Position numbers and translations under genes: made by a program. A model generated the notes under the pieces. That model was not told the origin of the DNA and searched no databases. It was given only the letters and a program-made list of their open reading frames with translations. From NCBI GenBank assembly GCA_963922205.1, contig CAWUHX010000160.1, positions 1-64,000 of the forward strand: a DNA stretch of 64,000 nucleotides, given 5' to 3'. Positions 57,301 to 64,000 of the stretch are shown piece by piece. The first letter of the stretch is position 1. The number at the start of each line of letters is the position of its first letter. The stretch is from Romanomermis culicivorax. Its lineage: Eukaryota; Nematoda; Enoplea; Mermithida; Mermithidae.

Positions 57301-60008
57301 ATAGTAAACAAAATTAGAAAAATGGAAAAATGTATAGAGGAAACACAAAAAGGATTGAAGCAGAGAAAAACTAGGACTTCAAGAGAAAAGAAAAAAGAGG
57401 TATATAATTGATGGAAAATGTGAAACATACAGCAAAAAATGAGAAAGGAAAAGATATAAAAGAATTATAAAAATTCAACAGAAAAACAAAAAACCGTGAG
57501 GTTCATTGCAATTCAAATACGGTAAAATTCAACAATTATTTATGCTTCGAATTGATTGGAANNNNNNNNNNNNNNNNNNNNNNNNNNNNNNNNNNNNNNN
57601 NNNNNNNNNNNNNNNNNNNNNNNNNNNNNNNNNNNNNNNNNNNNNNNNNNNNNNNNNNNNNACACACTCTATCAGATTAAGCAGTGGTATCAACGCAGAG
57701 TACTAAGTGCAACAGCCTCAAATTCATTCATGTGCATCATTAATAGCTTCAATAACAGAGCTTCGAAATTTTTTCCGCAGTTTTCAATCCACTAAGTGGA
57801 AAACTAACCAAAAATCTGCATAATTAATTACTATTCGATCGGAGGGGATCATAGAAAAAACTCGACGAAACCGGAAAAATTGGTTTTTTTTCGCCGTTCC
57901 GATAAGTGAATTCGAGCTTCATTAGTCAATGAGACCCCTTTTCAATGTAGATGTATAACTGAATATTTCGACGAGATTTAGATGATGTACAATATATCTT
58001 TTTTCAAAAGTGCAATTTTTCATAAAAATTTTGAATAAAGAGAAGTCATCATTCCAAGTTTATTTATGTTGTAAAAAAGGAATTAATATTAATCATTAAT
58101 CGAATTCTCGGCAAAACACTATGTGAAGAAAAATCACGATTATTTATTGACTGTAGTTTGCTATTTTTGAGTAGGATCATTGACGAGCTAAAGCAATTCT
58201 GCAAACTACTCGTATATTTTCTGTCGAATGCGTTTAAAAATCACTTGTTTCATCAAAAAATCGAAGAAAAATTTGAGCTGAAACGAAGATAGGTTTTATG
58301 TTGTTGATTTTATATAATTTACGAACAAAATAGATGCATGATGACAAAGAGTCGCTATAGCAAACAAATTCAAGAATATGAAACCTGCGCTATATCATCA
58401 AAAATCAACCGTGGAAAAGGAAAAAATAAAATGGAAGCATTGTGTGGAAATAAAAGTCGAATGCGATTTTACTTCATGAGATTAAACAGACAAAAAACAC
58501 AAGAAAGAGAGGGAACAAAGAATGAATTGATTTTTTGATGAAGAAATCGCACATGCCCGACTGTGTCCTCTCACGCAGGAACTCAACCAGAAATTGAAGG
58601 ACAGAACAAATCCGAGGTTCCAGTGCCGATTTCATCAAAGCGACTTACAATCTGTTTTTTATAAAATTATTGTAAAATAAAAATGCGAGAAATAAGTATC
58701 ATCCTCTAAACTGTTTACAGAACTATTTTACTGTAGAATTTGATAACAAATAGTAAGGATTAGCTGAGTAGGCTCACAAATTTTCCGTTCTATGTGACAT
58801 ATCCTTTGACAGGGAATCATGAAAATTTGAAGTTGCAGTTGCATTCCCATTCTCAACGTTTATATCCATTTCAAGAACAACTGACTAAGCCGATTGCCGC
58901 TAACGTTTAGCTCAGTTGCAGCTCAACTCATGACACAAACATATCGATAATTACAGCTTAAGCTGTGGCTCAGCTGGTGAACTTGGATTTCTTTGATGAA
59001 ACCGAGCATCGGTCTTTTACATTTATATCGTGAACTTCATGCACTTTTGAAATTCACTCATTTTTGCGTTTTTAATGTATTATTTTATCATCCTGAAAAA
59101 CGGCAACTATGAAAGGAAATGCAGCTAAAGAATTCTGAATTAGAAACGCTCAACGACATAATTATCAACAGGGACTTGATTTTAGTGAGTTTTCAACGAA
59201 TTTTGAATAGCTCTCAATCAAGGCGTTCAAATTTCTTGTAAAATGCAAATTTTTTTGGAACAGATTTTCGCTGATTTTTCTGTCGAGTTTTCATAGGTGA
59301 TAAATCATTTCTACAATACCTTTACATACTACATACTTTACATACTTTACTTTACAATACCTACAATACTCTACAATACAATTTCTACAATACATTCTAA
59401 TCGTCCAATAGTATTCATTACCAAATTTTTAAAGAAATAAATAAAAATTGACGCCATCAAAAAGCAAATGTTCATCATCAATCAGTACCTCATGATATGA
59501 TGTAGGTATGGATATACAATTTCAGGGTGAGGAGCTCGAGTTCATTTCTTGACTTTCCGAGGTATTGCACGCCTGTTTGGTGTGTTTACTTCGTATTTTG
59601 TCTCTAAGACAAGCGCGCTTCACGGTGGAAACAAGATCTAGCATGGTCTACCAAAAAATTAGCAAATGAGCAGATGAAGGGATTCAAAGAAAAAACAAAG
59701 AAGAATCCAATTAAGATGTATTTGAAAGACTAAAAACTGAAGTTCCTCCCATAAATTCGTAGCACAAATGATATTCATAATACTAATAGTCACCATGAAC
59801 TCATAATCATCATGAAACCTGAAGAGGCCTATGATTGAACAATGAAACATCCAAAAAGTGGATCAAAGGGTGAATAGATAAAATTTCGAAAAAGCGTGAA
59901 TTTGCGTCACCCATGGATGAAATGGTAAAATTAAACAAAGTAAAACATACCTCTGGTGAGCAGAAGTCCAAAAAATAAATTCCACGTAAAGATTCTCAGC
60001 GTTATCAT
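45312..60008 (-). CDS. Mucin-like type I membrane protein with SEA domain
   Basis: Eight minus-strand exons join in frame to 1047 aa: 59951-60008, 54067-55244, 51479-52210, 48410-48916, 47758-47822, 47272-47420, 46913-47040 and 45312-45638. Residues 1-19 (MITLRIFTWNLFFGLLLTR) are a signal peptide. Residues 20 to about 790 are low-complexity Asn/Gln-rich then Ser/Thr/Glu/Pro-rich, with many NxT/S sites. About 794-890 form a SEA domain, starting WRLRLTDVAW and containing FSAGSVIVSG; cleavage in such domains occurs between G849 and S850. A hydrophobic helix at about 917-939 is followed by RRRRNRQR and a 108-residue cytosolic tail rich in Gly, Gln and Asn. SEA membrane mucins protect or organise apical surfaces; this function is inferred. 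Introns are long (up to 4.7 kb including a gap) and full of transposons. The acceptor of exon 6 (TATTTTTAAG) was chosen because it alone keeps phase. Confidence 0.8.
45639..46912 (-). repeat. Purine-rich (plus) / pyrimidine-rich (sense) intron tract
   Basis: From 45640 to about 46670 the plus strand is almost pure A and G with scattered C/T, so the sense strand of the mucin gene's last intron is pyrimidine-rich. There is no fixed repeat unit. Long minus-strand open frames of F, S and L are spurious. Confidence 0.7.
47458..47706 (+). mobile_element. 249-bp-family MITE copy, degenerate
   Basis: It begins TATAGACTGTATTTTATAAA and ends AAGAAAAACTGACTT, with family words CTCACAAATTTCCAGTCC and AGCTCTTATTGTAGG in between. 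It lies in the mucin intron just upstream (plus-strand right) of exon 6. Confidence 0.6.
49162..50576. mobile_element. hAT-like element with GGATCC-rich ends
   Basis: The 1415-bp element is flanked by GTATATAT on both sides (49154-49161 and 50577-50584), an 8-bp target duplication. Its ends are TAGGGATGGGCCGG and, reversed, TATGGACGGGCCGG, which resemble Ac-type hAT termini. Both subterminal regions carry many copies of CGGATCCGGATC-type words in inverted orientation. The interior has no transposase frame. The duplication abuts a (TA)n run, so it is slightly less secure than the others. It lies in a mucin intron. Confidence 0.7.
50577..50602. repeat. (TA)n microsatellite
   Basis: An alternating TA run of about 24 bp lies immediately beside the right end of the GGATCC-rich hAT-like element. 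Confidence 0.9.
52813..53060 (+). mobile_element. 249-bp-family MITE copy, degenerate
   Basis: It begins TATAGTATCTTTATTATAAA and ends AAAAAAAGCTATA, with TCGTTTACACGAAGC and CTCACAAATTTCCAGTCC inside. It is in the same mucin intron as the copy at 53289. Confidence 0.65.
53289..53537 (+). mobile_element. 249-bp mariner-like MITE, intact copy
   Basis: TATAGTCTGTTTTTTATAAA left and AAGAAAAATAGACTATA right. It is nearly the same length and sequence as the copies at 44627 and 62725, which suggests recent spread of the family. Confidence 0.8.
55250..55700 (-). repeat. Purine-rich (plus) tract, mucin intron 1, part 1
   Basis: This A/G-rich tract continues as 56880-57480 on the other side of a PIF/Harbinger-like insertion. 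Without the insertion the two parts would form one tract of about 1 kb, pyrimidine-rich on the sense strand. Confidence 0.6.
55711..56864. mobile_element. PIF/Harbinger-like non-autonomous element
   Basis: The 1154-bp element is flanked by TTA on both sides (55708-55710 and 56865-56867), the TWA target duplication of PIF/Harbinger elements. The inverted ends start AGGCCCTGTCATACTTC and AGGCCCTGTTATACCTC and stay similar for about 75 bp through GGTACCGCGCG, GCCGGTTGT and CCATAC/TCATAC words. The GC-rich ends also hold internal repeats, GGCGCCGCGCGGTACC. The centre is AT-rich, with a C14 run at about 56218 and a short segment resembling the GGATCC-rich hAT element. No transposase is encoded. 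Confidence 0.75.
56880..57490 (-). repeat. Purine-rich (plus) tract, mucin intron 1, part 2
   Basis: An A/G-rich plus strand continues from the Harbinger-like element almost to the assembly gap. No unit length or coding frame is visible. Confidence 0.6.
57562..57661. other. Assembly gap (100 N)
   Basis: Exactly 100 N, the usual placeholder for a gap of unknown size, falls in mucin intron 1. Open frames across it are meaningless. Confidence 0.98.
57679..57703 (+). other. SMART-type amplification adapter (contaminant)
   Basis: The bases AAGCAGTGGTATCAACGCAG followed by AGTAC are the template-switching (SMART) PCR primer used for cDNA or low-input libraries. It sits 17 bp from the gap edge, so the contig end carries untrimmed adapter. 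Confidence 0.95.
57704..59940 (-). other. Remainder of mucin intron 1
   Basis: Nothing supportable is coded here. A degenerate MITE relative occupies about 58645-58887, and about 59310-59400 has a small array of TACAATAC and TACATACT words. Confidence 0.45.
58645..58887 (+). mobile_element. 249-bp-family MITE copy, degenerate
   Basis: CAATCTGTTTTTTATAAAAT left and CAAGAACAACTGACTA right with the family interior (GGCTCACAAATTTTCC, ACTGTAGAATTTGA). The ends are mutated. Confidence 0.5.
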
Positions 60009-60040
60009 ACTACAGATTTACGTATTTTCGACGCAATGGA

Positions 60041-60053
60041 TCTGAAACAAAAA
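60041..60053 (-). promoter_or_regulatory. Probable trans-splice or 5'UTR acceptor of the mucin-like gene
   Basis: On the minus strand TTTTTGTTTCAG ends 33 nt before the ATG at 60008. All three frames between the acceptor and the ATG contain stops, so the exon starts as untranslated leader. That fits spliced-leader addition or a 5'UTR intron. Confidence 0.5.
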
Positions 60054-60594
60054 CAACTTGCTGAACTAATTAGCATAATTTTTACTCCTGTAAATCAGCT
60101 GCTCGCCGTTCTCTCTTCAAAAAAATGGCGGTCTTATCCGATGAAAAATGTTATCCTATACAAACGCCATAACAACGCAAAAGACAGATAGGATAAAAAA
60201 ACTACAATGAAAGGTAACCAATAGCGACATGGCATAACACACGCGAAACCTAATGAAAATGTATCCTAGAATCGCGGTTACCATACAGTACATACCACTT
60301 GTTCTTGTACGTTCAAAGTATGCTACACAAAAGTTGTTGGTAGGTATAATTTTCGGCACCGGGAAAAAATATTGTAGTAACGAGAAACGGGACGCAAATA
60401 ATTTGGGGGATACCTGCGCATCTTTTTTTTTCAAAAAAATATACAGTATACAAAGATGAAGGATTCTCAGCTCGTGCAATGGGACCTGTTACGTGCCCAA
60501 ATTTTTAACGTTTAGCACATGAAGTTGATGGTATACATCGGAAAGTGTCTTGTTTATAAATAGTGAAATAATATCTGCTGGAGTAGTAAGACTC

Positions 60595-60736
60595 TTACAG
60601 TTGACAGGTGTTGCAGTAGCCATCCCACTCGAACTGGATCTCCCCCCGAATGAGCCCGTTGGTCGTCATAAGTTCTAACAATGGATAATAGTTTTGGCAC
60701 GCAAAATTTTGAAAAAACAGTCTGAAAACCGGAATG
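60595..60736 (-). other. Possible orphan exon
   Basis: On the minus strand, after an acceptor-like GGTTTTCAG, a frame reads LFFQNFACQNYYPLLELM then GLIRGEIQFEWDGYCNTCQL, followed by TAA that is also part of a donor-like CT/GTAAGAG. It looks coding, but no partner exons were found between the mucin start and the right-edge gene. I do not recognise it. Confidence 0.25.
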
Positions 60737-63575
60737 TGTGGAATATGCACGACAAAAAAGAATGACATTGTGATGAAAACTACTTCCTGTATGACAGCTC
60801 GAGCTTGGCCTCGAATGGTCAAGTTTGATGCAAGATTTTGAAAGAACTTGAAACAAACCAGTTAAACAAGCACGTGTCATGATGCCTGATGAAACAGCTT
60901 TTTTGAAACGATCAGTGAAATTGTAAAAGTTGGAATACTTTCTTGCAACATCTTTACCACCAACTTTTGACACTGACTATAATATTTTCATACACGTGTA
61001 GAAAAGCTCAGAATAACAATTGTGCCATTCATCACGATCCGAGTGAAACAAATTGCCCTAAAAAATGTCAATTTCGTGAAAATACTGATGACTGGACGTA
61101 GATTTTTCAAAGCTGAATTGCTTCATGTAAAAAATAAGCTCTATATAGACACAAAGTCGACACTTCATAGAAAAAAGAGTTCTGTGAGAATTCCAGTTTG
61201 AGGTATGGAAAAAGCACTACTTCATCAGGGATACTAATGGGCAATAACATGTAGATGATTCGGATGCAGTATACGAGAATCACGATCGATTGCAGAAACT
61301 ACATTGAGAAATGAGTTCTACAAAACAACGAATTAAAAAAATCGTGATCACCTTGAATGAGATGACATAGGCTCCGTCAGCATCATATCTGATCCCGAGA
61401 AGATCGAATCTGATGCCGGAAACAGTATTTATTCTGTCATAACTCACCAGTTAAACTATCTTCCAAAACAAAAGAATTGTTAAAGGGTTCATAAAAATAT
61501 TGATCTATAAGTTACAATTAGAGCTAGATTAACTTGAGATTCTGTGCATTTGGCGATCAACTATAGCGACTTACTTCGAAATGCCAGACGCAGTAACAGC
61601 CAGAAAAATTGTTTCAGTGTCAAGCAATTTTTACGGAATGCAAAATAGAAAAAACCATAATTTCTTTATGACATCGGGGAGGCCAAAATCATAGAAACAG
61701 CATCAGGTTTATTTTTTGATTTGGATTAGAACTGTGTCGTAACTCGAATCAATTATAGGAGAAATTTTGGCGAGTCGATCAGGTGTTGAATAAAATTATC
61801 AGTTCGTTTCTTTGCCGATCGTGGACAACATAATTTTTCTAATAGACTACAGTAATCTTTCAACTTTTCACCGTGTTGAACTTGCATTCATCTATTCCCT
61901 GCAATGCATCCGACACTTCAAAATGAATGAGCTGTAAGACGAGCCAGTGGAAACGATCCGTTCCCACGAGGAAGTTATCACAATTCTATAGTTCAAGGCT
62001 GAGTCATTCTTTTCTACACAGTCGCTGATGTTATTCTAGAAAAAAGAAAACATCTGCGTGTAGAAAAATTCATTCATAAAAACAATCATCACGAAATGAA
62101 CAGACCGCTCAACGAAACCAATTCCGTAAAAATCTCGTAACATTAGGTAATGCATAATTAGCACCACCGGCCGCATAATGGCCAAGTTAACAGTATACTA
62201 TATTTGTAAAAATCCTAAAACTAGTGTTTTGTATAATGCCCCCGAAGCAGAATGTTTTGAGAATTAACTAACCGTTGATTGCATGGAATAAACCGGATAT
62301 TTGTTGGAGGGATTTGCTTTTACGTCATGGAATTTTCGCTTCTAGAATCATCAGATAAACATACACATAGTTACAAAAATATAGAGTGGGTCAAGGCAGA
62401 CGTTTGACTTTCAGGCTCTAATTAGCATAATCATTTATATCTACCAACAGTGAGTGTGTCCGCCCGTGTATCCAAGAAATATTTTTACGCTTTATCCAAA
62501 AAACCGGTTCTTTTATGTTTCTATGGGGGCATAGATTAATGTTAATTGCTGGATAATTAATTAGCCAGGCAGATCGCTGTTTTAGGTTTGCATATTTTTT
62601 AGTTGAAATACCAAGGAAAAGTTGAATAAACTGCAGTTGAATAATTATTGTTTAGCGAAAGGCACCAATAGGAATAATATAAATTTATAAACAATATTGT
62701 GAAAAGATAAGAGAAAAAGTTAACTATATTCTGTTTTTTATAAAATGCTCCCAAATGGAATAGTGACACAAATCAGTACTGCCGTCAAAATCGTTTACAT
62801 ACAGCTCTTACTGTAAAATTTTTCGCTCGAAAAATTGCTAAAGGTTAGGTCAGTATGCTTACAAATTTCCAGTTCAATATGATATATTGTTTATCAGAAA
62901 ATCGTGAAAATCTGAAATACTACTTGCTTTCCACTTTCATTATTTAGAAGCATTTCAAGAAAAACAGACTATATGTATAGAATAACTTTTTTGCTCAGTT
63001 GTATAGCCTATTTTTCTTGAAGTGCTTCTTTCTAAATAACGAAAATGGAACACAAGTACTATTTCACATTTTTCATGCTAAGCCATCTCACATGTGATCG
63101 GAAATTCGCGAGCATACTCGATTGACGTTTAACAATTTTACATCAAAAAAATCCAGAAGTAAAAAGACTTATGTGAAAGATTTTGGCGGCAGTAATATTT
63201 TTTGTCAATTACCAATTGCAATTAAAAAATCAGGCCTCCCGAAACGTAACACCATTTTGTGGGCATTCTCCGTACACCAGAATGCAATTTTATTGATAAT
63301 CTGAACACTGGACTGCAAAAAGGAAATGTTTTCGGCAATAATAGAAAAAGATCATTCGGAAAAAGATACGAAAATTCGATGCCAATTCAATCTCAATTTC
63401 AAAATTCAAATAGCAGAGGATTAAGAATCATTGTCTGCAGCGATGTGTAAAATCTTGGAATGTTTCACGAATACAAGTTTAATGAAAAGTTTTCGAAAAA
63501 TCATCTGTGTTGGTCATCAGGATATTGCGGTTCTTTAAAAGAGAATGAGGAATTTCGCATCAAATTTCTTCATAA
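60737..63575. other. Intergenic stretch upstream of the mucin-like gene
   Basis: No complete gene is seen. It contains an intact MITE (62725-62973) and a half copy at about 63003-63120. Confidence 0.45.
62725..62973 (+). mobile_element. 249-bp mariner-like MITE, intact copy
   Basis: TATATTCTGTTTTTTATAAA left and AAGAAAAACAGACTATA right. The interior matches the copies at 44627 and 53289 almost throughout. Confidence 0.8.
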
Positions 63576-64000
63576 TCAATTTTTGATATTCGCGAAAGCT
63601 GGATTTTCTCTACCGTTCATCGCTTGAGGCGGTAAATTTTCAAGTTGAACGGCTACGGTAGTACTGGATTTTTGTTTGGATCGTTTATGATGGCGTCGAC
63701 GTTTTCTAGCAGTTGGTAAACTTAGTTCATTTTCGTTGGTCGACAAAGGCACTATAAAATAAAGAAAAACAAATGGTATCATGGATGACAGATAATTGAA
63801 AAAAAGAAGATGCAAAATATTTAAGATTTTGGTATTTTTAGAAAATACTTAATAACTATGACTTACTAAATACCACACTATTTACCTTGTGTATCTCGCT
63901 GAACACTATAATGAATTGCAGAACCGTTTGAAATCGCGACGCTAGAAATTTTTAACCGATCGTCGTCGGGTTTCGAACTTTGACCGACGACTATGATTTG
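63576..64000 (-). CDS. Last two exons of an unrecognised gene (partial)
   Basis: Minus-strand exon 63886-64000 (cut by the window edge) is open in the frame that matches the next exon, 63576-63751, across an intron with a GTAAAT donor and a TTTTATAG acceptor. The 5' part reads QIIVVGQSSKPDDDRLKISS then NGSAIHYSVQ. The 3' part has a strongly basic RKRRRHHKRSK patch and ends QAMNGRENPAFANIKN before the stop. NPAF-type ends occur in tails of surface receptors, but no membrane helix is visible, so the location is unknown. Alternatively, without splicing, an ATG at 63815 gives a 79-aa protein starting with a hydrophobic signal-like segment followed by the same basic region. Confidence 0.5.

Noticed and set aside
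57506..57795. Open frames spanning the N run
   Set aside because: They include unknown bases and adapter sequence.

Overview
This window is nuclear DNA of a nematode. It is AT-rich and intron-rich, it has TTTCAG-type 3' splice sites, including some directly upstream of start codons as expected for spliced-leader trans-splicing, and it carries arrays of TTAGGC, the nematode telomere repeat. The species cannot be named from the sequence. A run of exactly 100 N at 57562-57661 is a scaffold gap. The bases beside it are a cDNA/whole-transcriptome amplification adapter, so that edge is not biological.

Genes: I joined exons by hand, requiring reading-frame phase to match at each junction. (1) 2058-8361 (+): a TTC14-like protein with an S1-type RNA-binding region and TPRs, 13 exons, 559 aa. 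(2) 10249-12377 (+): a 198-aa single-pass membrane protein with an acidic ectodomain, unrecognised. (3) 20212-21248 (+): an unrecognised coding locus whose model contains an unexplained in-frame TAA. (4) 29071-40642 (+): a seven-transmembrane FMRFamide/peptide-type GPCR, four exons, 502 aa. (5) 42577-42984 (+): an open frame without ATG, possibly an exon or a relic. (6) 45312-60008 (-): a 1047-aa mucin-like type I membrane protein with a SEA domain, eight exons. (7) 63576-64000 (-): the last two exons of a gene that continues past the window. The GPCR and the mucin genes converge. Nothing suggests an operon or a shared pathway; two or three of the genes encode cell-surface proteins.

Most of the rest is non-coding and dominated by non-autonomous DNA transposons, several with intact target-site duplications (TSDs): two copies of a hAT-like element that contains both a tRNA-like segment and 107-138 bp of TTAGGC telomeric repeat; a foldback element with tandemly repeated arms inserted inside a copy of a 249-bp mariner-like MITE; a second foldback; a 1.4-kb hAT element with GGATCC-rich ends; a 1.15-kb PIF/Harbinger-like element with GC-rich ends; and at least eight dispersed copies of the 249-bp MITE. 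Introns of the GPCR and mucin genes also contain kilobase-scale pyrimidine-rich (sense strand) tracts and a degenerate GATCAA minisatellite.

The strongest candidate for something undescribed is the hAT-like element carrying the tRNA-like module plus telomeric repeats (18225-18590 and 34632-34967).
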